64,000 nucleotides of DNA. Source: Halobacillus shinanisalinarum (GTDB lineage: Bacteria > Bacillota > Bacilli > Bacillales > Halobacillaceae). Within the stretch, counting starts at the first letter, position 1, and every line of letters begins with the position of its first letter. A program made the position numbers and the translations under genes. This document shows positions 28,102-37,415 of the stretch, piece after piece. Location: assembly GCF_022919835.1 (NCBI RefSeq), contig NZ_CP095074.1, positions 248,001 through 312,000 on the forward strand. The letters are read 5' to 3'. Below the pieces are notes generated by a model. That model worked only from the letters and a program-made list of their open reading frames with translations, searched no databases and was not told where the DNA came from.

Positions 28102-28640
28102 TTCGTTGGTTGGAATTTGACGTCTACAGGGATGTCTCCAAATTCATCTGAAACCATCTGCATGATCTCACGTGTCTGGGATTTTGATAATTCGTTTGCT
28201 TTTACTGTAACGTGAACTGTATTTTCTTCAGCTCTTACCAGTACATCTTCATAAGGTACGCTTGCACTAATCGTCTTTTCAAGTATCGATTCTTTCGACC
28301 TTCTATCTTGTAATGAATCTAACTTTTCTGTTGCCTCAGCCTTTTCTTCACCCGTCGCCGTTGTAGACGCCATCACGGCGGATAGCTGTTCTTCCAATTT
28401 ATCTCGTTCATTTTGCATTTCTAGGCGAATAGCTGCAAAAAGTTCGTCAGTTGACATCTGCGAAATCACTGTATCATCAGCATTTTCACCTGTCATTTCC
28501 CCTTCACTTGTTGCTTGTTCTAATTCAGTATCTTGTATAAAAGCCATCTCTCCATTGTCAGGAGACGTCATGTAATACACACTTAGAACAATTAGCAAGC
28601 TTAACATCGTTAACAACCAAACTGTTTGTTTTTTAACCAA
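28098..28640 (-). CDS. spoIIIAH: Stage III sporulation protein AH
   Basis: A 180-residue protein with one N-terminal membrane segment (about 6-24) and an extracytoplasmic YscJ/FliF-like ring-forming domain. In the mother cell membrane it binds forespore SpoIIQ to form the channel that feeds the forespore and sustains sigma-G. Last gene of the spoIIIAA-AH operon; the stop codon lies inside a repeat. Somewhat shorter than the B. subtilis protein, mainly in the linker. Confidence 0.93.
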   Translation of the reverse strand: MVKKQTVWLLTMLSLLIVLSVYYMTSPDNGEMAFIQDTELEQATSEGEMTGENADDTVISQMSTDELFAAIRLEMQNERDKLEEQLSAVMASTTATGEEKAEATEKLDSLQDRRSKESILEKTISASVPYEDVLVRAEENTVHVTVKANELSKSQTREIMQMVSDEFGDIPVDVKFQPTK

Positions 28641-28652
28641 AATAATCCCTCC

Positions 28653-29264
28653 CTATGATTTAGGCAAAACGGAAACTCTATGACTAGGTACATCCAACAC
28701 TCTTGAAACGGCTTCAACCACCCATCCCTTCACTTTCATCTGGTCTACGCCTTTCGCTGTTACAAAAACTCCTCTTACCTCAGGTTTCTCCGTTTTAATT
28801 AGAAGCGGAACCTCTCGATCACCTTGACGTACAAGAACTAGCTGCTGTTCCTTAGAATAATCCTCAATTTCTCTCTCTCCTCCATTCGTATCCGTCTCCT
28901 GTGTTGTCTGTTTAGATATAATTAAATTTTTGTCATATACTTTTTCTTTAGTGGCAGCTAAATTAATCATGAGCTCTACTTCACTGACTCCACTTATATT
29001 CTCAAGAAGGGGGGCGAGTTGTTTTTCATATTCAACCTCCAGTTGACCAATGGAAACCTCAGAGGTATCTTGTTTTTTATTCGTTGGCTCTTGGACTGTC
29101 TCTTGTTGCGGAGGAGCCTCATTGCTTGGTGTTTGAAAGAAGTTACTCATTACAAGGAATAGTACACCTATTAAACCAACGATAATAAAATATTTCGGCT
29201 TATTTATTTTTGGACCGTCTTTTGAAGAAAAGGGCTTGAAGAGCTTATCCCACCATTTACTCAT
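28653..29264 (-). CDS. spoIIIAG: Stage III sporulation protein AG
   Basis: A 203-residue protein with one membrane segment (KYFIIVGLIGVLFLVMS, about 22-40), a Gln/Glu-rich linker and a C-terminal ring-building domain that forms a large channel ring in the intermembrane space. The ATG at 29264 follows GGGAGGAAGACT and overlaps spoIIIAF by 8 bp; a TTG eight codons earlier overlaps that binding site. Seventh gene of the operon. Confidence 0.93.
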   Translation of the reverse strand: MSKWWDKLFKPFSSKDGPKINKPKYFIIVGLIGVLFLVMSNFFQTPSNEAPPQQETVQEPTNKKQDTSEVSIGQLEVEYEKQLAPLLENISGVSEVELMINLAATKEKVYDKNLIISKQTTQETDTNGGEREIEDYSKEQQLVLVRQGDREVPLLIKTEKPEVRGVFVTAKGVDQMKVKGWVVEAVSRVLDVPSHRVSVLPKS

Positions 29265-29862
29265 AGTCTTCCTCCCAGCGGATTTCAATTTGATCTTTTT
29301 TCAGTGCTAACAAATCGGCTGCCATTTCTTGAACCTCCCCTGTAAGCTTTCGGGTCGATACCTTTTCCTCTTCAGCAACTGAAATGGTTATCTCGTCTAC
29401 TGCCCCTTCTCCGGGTTTAGAAGCAACAGAGAGAACAAGCTTGTCCAATGAATCCAACTGATGCGGTGTCCCGGAAAACTCCATATCCACATTCTCAAGG
29501 GATAGATCGAATTGTTCTTGAAGAGGCTCCTCCACTTTGTTCGTAATGGTTTCTGTAACTTGTTGTAATGTATATGCATCTTGTCCACGCATTATTTCAT
29601 TTTTCTTTGATTCAATTTTCTCTGTTAATTGTTCCGAATTCACACGGTTTCCGAGTTGATTTTCTGCTGATTGTAATAAAGTGTTCGGGTCGACTTGGAG
29701 AACTCTTAACAACGGCCCGAGCAAGACTAAGAGCAACAGAATGGACATCACTAACCTTGCATATTTTTTCATTGATCCTGAAGGTAATAGGGCATCTGCC
29801 ACCATTGCTAGCAGCAAAAATAATACAATTTGTGTAATCCATTGCGTAAATGCTGACATCAT
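29257..29862 (-). CDS. spoIIIAF: Stage III sporulation protein AF
   Basis: A 201-residue protein with two N-terminal membrane helices (about 7-26 and 36-55) and a soluble ring-like domain exposed between the membranes. The tail ALKKDQIEIRWEEDYE is typical of SpoIIIAF. Placed between spoIIIAE and spoIIIAG with a 9-bp gap upstream. Confidence 0.92.
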   Translation of the reverse strand: MMSAFTQWITQIVLFLLLAMVADALLPSGSMKKYARLVMSILLLLVLLGPLLRVLQVDPNTLLQSAENQLGNRVNSEQLTEKIESKKNEIMRGQDAYTLQQVTETITNKVEEPLQEQFDLSLENVDMEFSGTPHQLDSLDKLVLSVASKPGEGAVDEITISVAEEEKVSTRKLTGEVQEMAADLLALKKDQIEIRWEEDYE

Positions 29863-29871
29863 TTATCACCC

Positions 29872-31035
29872 TTATCGAACCATCATGGTTATATTGCTGG
29901 CAGCGACCATAATGACAATGACAAGAAAAAACATCATTGAAACCATAAGTAACGCTGCGAAAATGTACATGATATGACGACTAACGATGGCCATCGCTGT
30001 TATAACAGGTCCATCACCTAAAGGCTGTAGTAGAGCGGCCGCCAATTTATAAATCAAGGCAATCGCAAAAACTTTCAGTGCCGGGAATACTGCAATGCCG
30101 AGAAGAATAATAACCCCAGCAAGACCTAAAGTGTTTTTCAACACTAGAGAAGCACCAAGGATGGTGTCTGTAGCATCCGTGAACAAGCGTCCGACCACAG
30201 GTACGAAATTTCCTGTGACAAACCGGGCTGTCTTCATCGTTACACCATCCTGAACGGCTGTTACTGTACCTTGTACAGATATAACCCCAAGGAATATCGT
30301 TAAATACGCACCCATGATCGCCATTCCTGTTTTCCTTAATAATTCAGCCAATTGATCCACCTTATAGGTATCATTTAAAGTACCGACAATTAAGAGTAAG
30401 GCTGAAGAGGAAAAAAGCGGGACCAGTAAGAATTTAACTAACAACCCACTCGATTGCACAAGAACGACAATGATGGGGTGAAAAAAAGAGAAAGACATAA
30501 GGTGGCTGAATGATGCCATAATGCCAAGGAGCAAAGGAAGTAGTCCAATCATGAAACTACTCATTTGATTAATCGCTCCGATCGTGTAATCAATAACTAG
30601 TCCAAAACTTTCCAATGCAAGTGCAATCAGTACGAGATAAATCACCATATAGGCAATCCGGCTGACAACTGTATTTTCAAACGAAGACTGCATAGCTTGA
30701 AGCAGCGTACTAAATAAAGTCAGAAACAGCAGAGATGCTAACAGCTTTCCATTCACCAACAATTCATGAAAAAGAAAAGACAGAATGCCAGCCACCCATC
30801 CTTTTGGGTTACTAGCTCCTTTTTCTTCCACCAAGCTTCGAAAATCATCTATCGAGATATCCGGTAAATAGTCGCCGTATTGTTGATTGAGCTGTTGCAA
30901 ACTCTCTTCAAGCTCCTCTGTAGAAACATGCTCCATTAAGGAAGGTACAGCATCTTGTGGTGCGGAAGCAGAGACCACAACAGGAAAACAGATCGCCCCC
31001 ATCAGCACGCAGCTTATGAAGAATAAACGTTTCAT
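29872..31035 (-). CDS. spoIIIAE: Stage III sporulation protein AE
   Basis: A 387-residue polytopic membrane protein with a cleavable signal peptide (MKRLFFISCVLMGAICFPVV...) and about seven further helices. Conserved blocks include GVISVQGTVTAV, ARFVTGNFVPVVGR and KNTLGLAGVIIL. It is a membrane component of the A-Q feeding channel. The ATG at 31035 follows GAGAGGTACAAA and matches the B. subtilis N-terminus MKRF; an alternative ATG at 31056 overlaps the spoIIIAD stop. Confidence 0.95.
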   Translation of the reverse strand: MKRLFFISCVLMGAICFPVVVSASAPQDAVPSLMEHVSTEELEESLQQLNQQYGDYLPDISIDDFRSLVEEKGASNPKGWVAGILSFLFHELLVNGKLLASLLFLTLFSTLLQAMQSSFENTVVSRIAYMVIYLVLIALALESFGLVIDYTIGAINQMSSFMIGLLPLLLGIMASFSHLMSFSFFHPIIVVLVQSSGLLVKFLLVPLFSSSALLLIVGTLNDTYKVDQLAELLRKTGMAIMGAYLTIFLGVISVQGTVTAVQDGVTMKTARFVTGNFVPVVGRLFTDATDTILGASLVLKNTLGLAGVIILLGIAVFPALKVFAIALIYKLAAALLQPLGDGPVITAMAIVSRHIMYIFAALLMVSMMFFLVIVIMVAASNITMMVR

Positions 31036-31052
31036 TTTGTACCTCTCAATTC

Positions 31053-31451
31053 TCATCCTGTTGCTCCAGGAATAAATTCCAATATCGTTCTAATGACGGC
31101 TGTAATAATCGGGATAGCTAGCATCAGAATGAATAACTTACCAACCAGTTCAACTTTAGAAGCTAAGGCATTCAAACCAGCATCCCTTATCAGTTGAGCC
31201 CCGAATTCAGTTATATAAGCAATTCCGATTATTTTCAGTATGGTTTTAAAGTAAACGGACTCTACTTGGGCTTGGTCCGCCATGTACTGGAGCAAGGAAA
31301 AAATGTATCTGATCTGATCGAGAACAGTTGTAAAGATAATGATCACGGTAATCAATAGGAGTAAAAATGCGATAGATGTCTTTTGTTCCTTCAATAAAAC
31401 GATTAATAGTGTTGCCACCAATCCTAGAGAAACGATTTGTACTATCCCCAT
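31053..31451 (-). CDS. spoIIIAD: Stage III sporulation protein AD
   Basis: A 132-residue, almost wholly hydrophobic protein with four predicted helices and the conserved FKTILKIIGIAYITEFG segment. Membrane component of the spoIIIA apparatus. ATG start 5 bp after spoIIIAC. Confidence 0.95.
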   Translation of the reverse strand: MGIVQIVSLGLVATLLIVLLKEQKTSIAFLLLLITVIIIFTTVLDQIRYIFSLLQYMADQAQVESVYFKTILKIIGIAYITEFGAQLIRDAGLNALASKVELVGKLFILMLAIPIITAVIRTILEFIPGATG

Positions 31452-31456
31452 GTTCT

Positions 31457-31663
31457 CTACCCCTGATATAAAAAGACTGATTTAATTTGTTGAAACAATT
31501 CCGCTAGTCGGTGAATAACGATAAACAGAACAATGATAAATCCTGTTAATGTAACAACTTGGGCAATTTCTTCTTTGCCCATTTGTTTTAAAATACTGTG
31601 GATCATAGCTACGATAATACCGACTCCAGCAATCTGAAACAGGATGGATGCATCTTGAAGCAC
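31457..31663 (-). CDS. spoIIIAC: Stage III sporulation protein AC
   Basis: A 68-residue protein with two membrane helices (IAGVGIIVAMIHSILKQMG and TLTGFIIVLFIVIHRL). Smallest member of the operon and of normal length. Confidence 0.95.
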   Translation of the reverse strand: MLQDASILFQIAGVGIIVAMIHSILKQMGKEEIAQVVTLTGFIIVLFIVIHRLAELFQQIKSVFLYQG

Positions 31664-31681
31664 AATGTCCCTTCCTCCTTA

Positions 31682-32191
31682 TCAAATGAGTAATATAATG
31701 ACTAACAGTCCACTCAAGACCCCCATCCCTCGAGCTACCTTCTGGTGTTTCCCTGATGATTCGATTGCATCGTTAAGTTGCAGATCGAGATGATGAAGAG
31801 TTAACTTTATTTGCTTCTGCTGCTGAACGAGATCGTGCTGTCCTAAAGTGCTTCCAAACTGAGCGACTATATCTAAATCCGTTTTCGTTAAGGCATTCCC
31901 ATGACCATGCTCTTGAAGCCTCGTTTCCCATAGTTCTGCAAAATTACTACACGTTTCCTTCTCAGATAGTAGGTTGGAAAAAAACTCACAAATGGGAGTG
32001 GGAAGCTGGTTTGAGATTCGCTCGCATACTTCCCAAAGAGAAGACTGTCCATAAACCATTTCTGCTTCAATCATTTGTAAAGCGCTCTTCCATTGCCTAA
32101 TTTGACCAGGGCGTTTTTTAAATTTGCCAGCTACATCAAATCCAACCCATGTACTAACCGTTAGTACGATTAAGGCGCCGATCCAACCCAT
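31682..32191 (-). CDS. spoIIIAB: Stage III sporulation protein AB
   Basis: A 169-residue protein related to GspF-like secretion platform proteins, with N- and C-terminal membrane segments (WIGALIVLTVSTWVGF, VARGMGVLSGLLVIILLI). The ATG at 32191 follows GGGGGAGTCGATA and overlaps the spoIIIAA 3' end by 38 bp. It is thought to work with the ATPase SpoIIIAA. Confidence 0.94.
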   Translation of the reverse strand: MGWIGALIVLTVSTWVGFDVAGKFKKRPGQIRQWKSALQMIEAEMVYGQSSLWEVCERISNQLPTPICEFFSNLLSEKETCSNFAELWETRLQEHGHGNALTKTDLDIVAQFGSTLGQHDLVQQQKQIKLTLHHLDLQLNDAIESSGKHQKVARGMGVLSGLLVIILLI

Positions 32192-33113
32192 TATCGACTC
32201 CCCCTTCAAAGGAAGTAATTTGTGCTCCTTGTGAGTTAAGGATACGGATAGAGCTTGGCCTATGAGGGGTTAATCGATCAAGCACGATATAGCGATCAAA
32301 TATCTGATCCGCAATTAACCCATTTGCAGCTTTCCGCTTCATGACTGTCTCAAAACTGCTCCCATGAATGCTACAAATGACTTTCACTCCTGTGAATGTT
32401 GCCTCCCTAACTGCCTCAGCATCCTTTTCTCCACCTAATTCATCTACTAAAATAAGATCGGGAGACATGGAGCGGATCATCATCATCACTCCTTCAGCCT
32501 TAGGACAAGCATCCATCACATCTGTTCGTTCCCCTACATCCAGCTGTGGAATACCTTGATGGCAGGCTGCAAGCTCTGAACGTTCATCAATTAAAGCGAC
32601 CTTTGATGCCCGTTTTAATGTTGTTCCTGAGCCAATGGATTTAGAAAGCTCACGGAGCAATGTTGTCTTCCCTGAATGAGGAGGGCCGATAATTAATGTA
32701 TTCATCCACTCCCCACGCATGAGCAGATGTGGCAAGAACTGTTCCGCTCTACTCACAGAAGGACGTGCTATACGAATATTCATAAACGAAATATGCTTTA
32801 ATGTGTCAATATCATGGTTGATGGTGTTTGCCTTTCCTGCTAATCCAACTCGATGTCCACCTTCAATAGTTATAAATCCCTCTCTTATTTCATCCTGTAA
32901 TCGATATAGAGAAAATTGACTAATCTGATTTAATACATGAGTTAAATCGACCTGCGACAGCTGTACATTTGTTAATGTATGAACGTCTGTTGAATCTAGC
33001 ACCTCCAGTCGTTGATGAACCCGCAATCGAATTTCCTGTACACTAGTCCAATCAACATCATTTAATAGGAGAGGTTGATAATGTTCTGGAAACAACCGAA
33101 TAATCTCTTTCAT
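32154..33113 (-). CDS. spoIIIAA: Stage III sporulation protein AA (AAA+ ATPase)
   Basis: A 319-residue secretion-type ATPase that energises the mother-cell side of the A-Q channel. Walker A GPPHSGKTTLLRELS and Walker B LILVDELGGEKDAEAV are clear. First gene of the eight-gene operon. ATG with AAAAGGAG 11 nt upstream. The protein is slightly longer than the B. subtilis one because of a C-terminal extension overlapping spoIIIAB. Confidence 0.95.
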   Translation of the reverse strand: MKEIIRLFPEHYQPLLLNDVDWTSVQEIRLRVHQRLEVLDSTDVHTLTNVQLSQVDLTHVLNQISQFSLYRLQDEIREGFITIEGGHRVGLAGKANTINHDIDTLKHISFMNIRIARPSVSRAEQFLPHLLMRGEWMNTLIIGPPHSGKTTLLRELSKSIGSGTTLKRASKVALIDERSELAACHQGIPQLDVGERTDVMDACPKAEGVMMMIRSMSPDLILVDELGGEKDAEAVREATFTGVKVICSIHGSSFETVMKRKAANGLIADQIFDRYIVLDRLTPHRPSSIRILNSQGAQITSFEGGVDNGLDRRLNRTNG

Positions 33114-33146
33114 TCAACCAAAAACTCCTTTTATTGATTTACTTTA

Positions 33147-33174
33147 TATCTATGTACAAGTACATGAGTTATGA
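33147..33174 (-). promoter_or_regulatory. Candidate sigma-E promoter of the spoIIIA operon
   Basis: Minus strand TCATAAC (33168-33174), 13-bp spacer, CATAGATA (33147-33154). This resembles sigma-E KMATATT-N13-15-CATACAnT. The operon is known to be transcribed by sigma-E. Confidence 0.6.
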
Positions 33175-33230
33175 CAGTTCTCTCATGAAAAACACACCTA
33201 AATCTAGCAAAACCACCTCTATTAACGAAC

Positions 33231-33262
33231 AAAAAAAGAGCTACCCTGTAAGAGGATAGCTC
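33231..33262 (-). terminator. Terminator after efp
   Basis: Stem GAGCTATCC / GGGTAGCTC with a 7-nt loop followed by TTTTTTT on the minus strand. It insulates the sporulation operon from efp. Confidence 0.9.
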
Positions 33263-33279
33263 ATGCATTCTAGTACTGC

Positions 33280-33837
33280 TTATGCCCGTGATACATATTT
33301 TCCGTCACTTGTATTAATGAGCAGCACTTCACCTTCATTAATGAAGAACGGAACTTGTACAATGAGGCCTGTCTCTAAAGTGGCAGGCTTTGTTCCACCG
33401 CTCGCCGTATCTCCTTTAATACCCGGCTCCGTTTCTGTCACTTTAAGCTCGACATTATTTGGCAGTTCCACACCGATCGTTTCTGCTTGATAGGATTGGA
33501 TCTGCACTTCCATGTTCTCTTTTAAATAGTTGAGTTGGTCAGAAATTTGTGCAGTTGGCAACTCTACCTGATCAAAGGTTTCAGAATCCATAAAGGCGTG
33601 CATATCACCAGATGCATATAAATATTGCATTTTACGGTTCTCAATATGTGCCCGTTCTACCTTTTCTCCACCTCTGAAGGTTTTTTCCTGGATGTTGCCG
33701 TTCCTAAGATTGCGAAGTTTGGAGCGAACAAATGCTGCCCCTTTTCCCGGCTTAACATGCTGGAAATCCATCACTTGCCAAATATTACCGTCTACTTCAA
33801 TAGTTAGTCCTGTCCGAAAGTCGTTTACAGAAATCAT
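33280..33837 (-). CDS. efp: Translation elongation factor P
   Basis: A 185-residue, three-domain tRNA mimic that rescues ribosomes stalled at polyproline. The modification site Lys32 lies in [10 protein letters not shown]; in B. subtilis this lysine carries 5-aminopentanol. The C-terminal signature [16 protein letters not shown] is intact. ATG start; 30 bp after the Xaa-Pro peptidase gene. Confidence 0.98.
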   Translation of the reverse strand: MISVNDFRTGLTIEVDGNIWQVMDFQHVKPGKGAAFVRSKLRNLRNGNIQEKTFRGGEKVERAHIENRKMQYLYASGDMHAFMDSETFDQVELPTAQISDQLNYLKENMEVQIQSYQAETIGVELPNNVELKVTETEPGIKGDTASGGTKPATLETGLIVQVPFFINEGEVLLINTSDGKYVSRA

Positions 33838-33867
33838 TCTATTCCTCCTCTATAATTGTTTAGCCTT

Positions 33868-34935
33868 CTATAATCTAATTAATTCTTTTCGTGACTGGCT
33901 TAGAGGTTCATTACCCGTCTCAGTAACAACGGTATCATCCTCAATCCTGCAACCGCCTACGTTAGGTACATAGATCCCTGGTTCTACCGTCACAACCATA
34001 CCTGCCTCAAGCGTCTGATCTGTTCTAGACGATAACCCTGGGCCCTCGTGTACATCTAAGCCAATACCATGACCGGTAGAATGCCCGAAGTATTCACCAT
34101 ACCCTTTTTCATTAATATAATCACGGGTAAGCGCATCTGCTTCTCTTCCGGTGATGCCGGATTTAATTCCTTCCATACCTCTAATTTGAGCTTGTAATAC
34201 CGTATCATAAATTTCCTTTAACTCATCACTAATTTCACCTACAGCAATGGTACGTGTAATATCAGAGCAATAACCTTTATACAGGGCTCCGAAATCTAGT
34301 GTCACAAGTTCGCCTGATTGGATTTCTTTTTGTGAAGCTACCCCATGCGGAAGGGCGGAGCGATAACCTGATGCAACAATAATATCAAAGCTTGAAGAGG
34401 TGGCACCTTGTTTCCTCATGAAAAATTCTAGCTCATTAGACACATCAATTTCCTTCACTCCAGGCTTAATATAGCTTAGAATATGTTCGAATGCATCATC
34501 AGCAATCTTTACAGCATCCTTCAAGACAGTAAGCTCCTCATCTGTCTTAATCAAGCGTAACTTTTCAACTAACCCAGAAGTTGGTATAAGTTCTACGTCT
34601 AGCTGCTGACGGTAAATATCATATTGTGTGTATGTAACATGGTCTTGCTCAAACCCTAGATTTGTTAAGCCTAACCTTTTAACTTGTGACGCAACTTCTT
34701 CGTGCATCGGTCCCTTATGCTCCACCATAGTAAAGCCTTTCGCTTGCTCTGCTGCCTGTTCAGTATATCTGAAATCAGTAATGAACACAGCATCCCTTGC
34801 TGTAATTAATACAGCACCTGATGAACCGGTGAAGTTCGTTACATAACGGCGGTTTTTGCTGCTCATAATAAGTAAACCATCCAACTCCTTATCCATGATG
34901 GCTTGGCGCAAATTATCTAACTTAATCATACTCAT
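33868..34935 (-). CDS. yqhT: Xaa-Pro aminopeptidase/dipeptidase family metallopeptidase (M24B, YqhT-like)
   Basis: A 355-residue enzyme removing residues next to proline. After the creatinase-type N-domain, the pita-bread domain shows the metal ligands: LDFGALYKGYCSDITRT (two Asp), HSTGHGIGLDVHEGP (His), and VTVEPGIY and CRIEDDTVVT (Glu). The ATG at 34935 follows GGAGGGGGAA. Gene order yqhT-efp is conserved. PepQ or PapA are other names for the family; the precise substrate is not predictable. Confidence 0.93.
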   Translation of the reverse strand: MSMIKLDNLRQAIMDKELDGLLIMSSKNRRYVTNFTGSSGAVLITARDAVFITDFRYTEQAAEQAKGFTMVEHKGPMHEEVASQVKRLGLTNLGFEQDHVTYTQYDIYRQQLDVELIPTSGLVEKLRLIKTDEELTVLKDAVKIADDAFEHILSYIKPGVKEIDVSNELEFFMRKQGATSSSFDIIVASGYRSALPHGVASQKEIQSGELVTLDFGALYKGYCSDITRTIAVGEISDELKEIYDTVLQAQIRGMEGIKSGITGREADALTRDYINEKGYGEYFGHSTGHGIGLDVHEGPGLSSRTDQTLEAGMVVTVEPGIYVPNVGGCRIEDDTVVTETGNEPLSQSRKELIRL

Positions 34936-34964
34936 TTCCCCCTCCAAATTGTAAGCTGATGAAA

Positions 34965-35022
34965 CCCACGGATAATAGGCGGCAAGCCCAAATTGTTCCC
35001 CTTAGTGCCTGCCACCTGTGGG
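34965..35022 (-). other. Long hairpin in the leader of the Xaa-Pro peptidase gene
   Basis: On the minus strand CCCAC / GTGGG closes a stem containing GGTGGCA / TGCCGCC and GGC / GCT with one asymmetric bulge (TATTATCC), about 15 bp in total. No T tract follows, so it is not an obvious terminator. It could be an mRNA leader structure or a decayed repeat. Confidence 0.45.
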
Positions 35023-35130
35023 ATACACAATGGATAAACCTAACATAGTCGACCATTTCAATCTAAACTGGCTACTGTATCAACTAAAGCACTTCCACTT
35101 TTCTAATTTTATCATACTCTTTGAATATCA

Positions 35131-35649
35131 TCATTCTGCCGGCTGATTATATTCCTTAAACTCATATGATATCGAATACCCTATAAACACCCCATATAAA
35201 ACAAATAAGCATATCGTAGTTACGAGAGAGTCAATTGTAAGCTGGGTAAAGTCAGGGACGGCTTGAAATATTGGATTCATCACATAAAATAGAAGACCAA
35301 ATAGAATGATCCCGTAAATAAAACCTGGCCATATTCCATTTTTTCCTTTCAAAGCAACATAATAAGCGAACGCCACGAGTATGGATAATACGGCAACGAT
35401 TCCGACAGCCAGAATTTCTGCAAGCAGCGTACTTGTCCATTCTGTTTGCCAGAAGGAACGAAAGATAAACGTAGCTGCGGAAACTTGTGAGAAGTTGAAA
35501 TAATACGATATTGCGCCAAGTCCGCTCCATAATATTCCTGCAATGAAACCAATTAGTAATGTTTTAGATAGTACACTATGCGGGGGTTCCTGCTTACTTT
35601 GTTCTTTATGTTCTTTTGGTTGATCCTGGTCTTTTGGTTTGTCAGCCAT
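35131..35649 (-). CDS. yqhR: YqhR-family membrane protein
   Basis: A 172-residue protein with an N-terminal charged tail (DKPKDQDQPKEHKEQSKQ) and about four hydrophobic helices. The C-terminal FVLYGVFIGYSISYEF closely resembles the conserved end of B. subtilis YqhR. Function unknown. ATG at 35649 with GAGGTGATGACA upstream. Gene position between yqhT and yqhP fits; yqhS (aroQ) and yqhQ are missing here. Confidence 0.8.
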   Translation of the reverse strand: MADKPKDQDQPKEHKEQSKQEPPHSVLSKTLLIGFIAGILWSGLGAISYYFNFSQVSAATFIFRSFWQTEWTSTLLAEILAVGIVAVLSILVAFAYYVALKGKNGIWPGFIYGIILFGLLFYVMNPIFQAVPDFTQLTIDSLVTTICLFVLYGVFIGYSISYEFKEYNQPAE

Positions 35650-35658
35650 TGTCATCAC

Positions 35659-36110
35659 CTCATTTTTATTTTCTCCATTAAGAGCTATTTCATGCCCAAG
35701 AGTTTATCTTTTAAAAAGGTAGTGAATCATCAGTTTTTACTGTAAAATAGAAGCAGAAACCTATGACTGGTGTAGAGTGTTCACGACAAATAGTAAACAA
35801 CCAGTCTATGGTGGGCAACAGGTATTAAGATAAAAAAGGTGATAGTATTGAATATTTTCAGCTTGAAAGGAAACAATTTAAAGTAGCAAGGCATCTTAAC
35901 ATTATCTTATCTTAGAGGATTTTCGCCTGAATAAGGACAAACACAAATAACTTAACAAATCTAAATAGTAAAATGTCTAAGAAACTAGGAACGTTTAAAT
36001 CAAATATTCCTTCAAAAGATGCTAGAACATGATAAAAACAAAGGCATAAGTGGTATACACAATAGTAAGGTGTTTCCTATCAAAAATCTAATGCGAAGGA
36101 GGAAACTTAA
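35659..36110. other. Gene-free 450-bp region between yqhR and yqhP
   Basis: No reading frame with a credible start and ribosome binding site, no strong hairpin and no known element was recognised. The end carries the yqhP ribosome binding site (AAGGAGGAAACTT). Composition is A+T-rich. Confidence 0.6.
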
Positions 36111-36112
36111 AA

Positions 36113-36514
36113 ATGTCAAGAAACTGGGGTACTCTTGTTATGTACACGCTTATTACCCTGGCAATTTTTTATGTAGGGTATCAAATGGTGACGAATCCTT
36201 CATCCTTTCTTTCATCGATCATTATGATGATTGGAATAGCTGTACTAGTATATGGTGCCATTTACTTCCTATTTCTCCGTAATCGTGTCAGAGCGGGTGC
36301 AGGCAGAAATAGTAACGAAATGAAAAAGTATAAACAAGCGGTCAAACAATCGAAGCAAAAGTATAAATCCCCGGCTCCTGTTAAAAGTAAAGCCAAACCC
36401 GCGCCTAAATTTTCATCTAACACGAAACAGACAAAAGCAAAACGCAAAAACGCCCCTAATCTACGTGTCATAGAAGGCAATAAAAGCAAAGGAAAAAATC
36501 GAGCCTCCTTTTAA
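36113..36514 (+). CDS. yqhP: SA1362-family small membrane protein YqhP
   Basis: A 133-residue protein with two membrane helices (about 8-25 and 32-56) and a long, very basic Lys/Pro-rich cytoplasmic tail (about 60-133). Architecture and position opposite yqhO match B. subtilis YqhP and staphylococcal SA1362; function unknown. ATG with AAGGAGG upstream. The stop codon falls in the loop of its terminator. Confidence 0.85.
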   Translation: MSRNWGTLVMYTLITLAIFYVGYQMVTNPSSFLSSIIMMIGIAVLVYGAIYFLFLRNRVRAGAGRNSNEMKKYKQAVKQSKQKYKSPAPVKSKAKPAPKFSSNTKQTKAKRKNAPNLRVIEGNKSKGKNRASF

Positions 36515-36529
36515 GCGGCTCGATTTTTT
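36493..36529. terminator. Bidirectional terminator between yqhP and yqhO
   Basis: Stem AAAAAATCGAGCC / GGCTCGATTTTTT, flanked by A and T runs, at the end of two convergent genes. Confidence 0.92.
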
Positions 36530-37415
36530 ATCTTTTCCAACGAACTAGAAATTGTTCGGCTTTCTCTTGCCCGATACTTATTAATTTTTTCTTTTGTTCT
36601 TCATTCATAAAGAAGTCAGTTGTCTCAATACCCTTTACTGGAATAAAGATGACATCCCTACTAGTTTCTTCTGATATATATCTAGCATCATGCGCTTTTT
36701 TCATAGTTCGAAATAAGGCATGAAACATTTGTATAGCGTTCTTAATTTTTTGTTCTGGAAGCTGGTCGGGCGGATCGCTTAACTGCATCCCAAGTATTGG
36801 TCGCTTTCGCTTACCATGCTCATTTTCAAACAACCATATGGGGAAATTACTGAGAACACCCCCATCTACTAGCAGCGACTTCCCCTTCTTTCCATGGAGC
36901 TTAACAGGCATAAAAAAATAGGGCAGGCCTGCACTTATTCGCGCTGCTTTGGCGACCGAAAACGTACTTGGGTCAATGCCATACAATTCTTTCAGATCAT
37001 CTGGGATGACAACCATTTTTCCTAAAGTCAAGTCAGAGCAGATGACTTTCAAGCTTCCAGTGGGTAGATCTGCGAAAGTACGAACCCCTTTTTGTTCAAG
37101 CCATTTCTCTAGTATATTCTCTAAACGGTTACCCTTATATAATCCCATACGGAAGTAAAGCAAAAGCCATTTTGAAAACGGGAAAAACCGTTCAGGAATC
37201 GGTTCATCCGTTAGTTTCTCTAATGATAGATCAAACAAGATCTTCTTTAGATCTTTAGCTTGATACCCTGAAGCAATTAGGCAAGCTATAATTGCCCCGG
37301 CAGATGTCCCCGCAACTCTCCTGAAATGGTAGTCATTCTCATCCAACACTTCAAGAGCTCCAATAAAAGCTAATGCTTTCACCCCACCGCCGGAAAACAC
37401 CCCGTCTATATTTAT
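36528..37415 (-). CDS. yqhO: Patatin-like phospholipase family protein YqhO
   Basis: A 295-residue patatin-fold acyl hydrolase. The oxyanion motif SGGGVK, nucleophile elbow AGTSAGAI (Ser) and the catalytic DGGVLSNFPIW (Asp) are present. The first conventional start is a GTG at 37400 with no ribosome binding site and would truncate the first strand. Aligning with the B. subtilis N-terminus (MHVDGVFSGGG) puts the start at an ATA at 37415 (NIDGVFSGGG follows), 7 nt after GGGG of TGGGGTGATC. ATA initiation, or an ATG-to-ATA error, is therefore likely. Coordinates use the ATA. Confidence 0.85.
   Translation of the reverse strand: MNIDGVFSGGGVKALAFIGALEVLDENDYHFRRVAGTSAGAIIACLIASGYQAKDLKKILFDLSLEKLTDEPIPERFFPFSKWLLLYFRMGLYKGNRLENILEKWLEQKGVRTFADLPTGSLKVICSDLTLGKMVVIPDDLKELYGIDPSTFSVAKAARISAGLPYFFMPVKLHGKKGKSLLVDGGVLSNFPIWLFENEHGKRKRPILGMQLSDPPDQLPEQKIKNAIQMFHALFRTMKKAHDARYISEETSRDVIFIPVKGIETTDFFMNEEQKKKLISIGQEKAEQFLVRWKR

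Noticed and set aside
35842..35890. Short leader peptide of about 11 codons after AAAAAGGTGATAGT
   Set aside because: Too short, no conserved context, no attenuator hairpin nearby.
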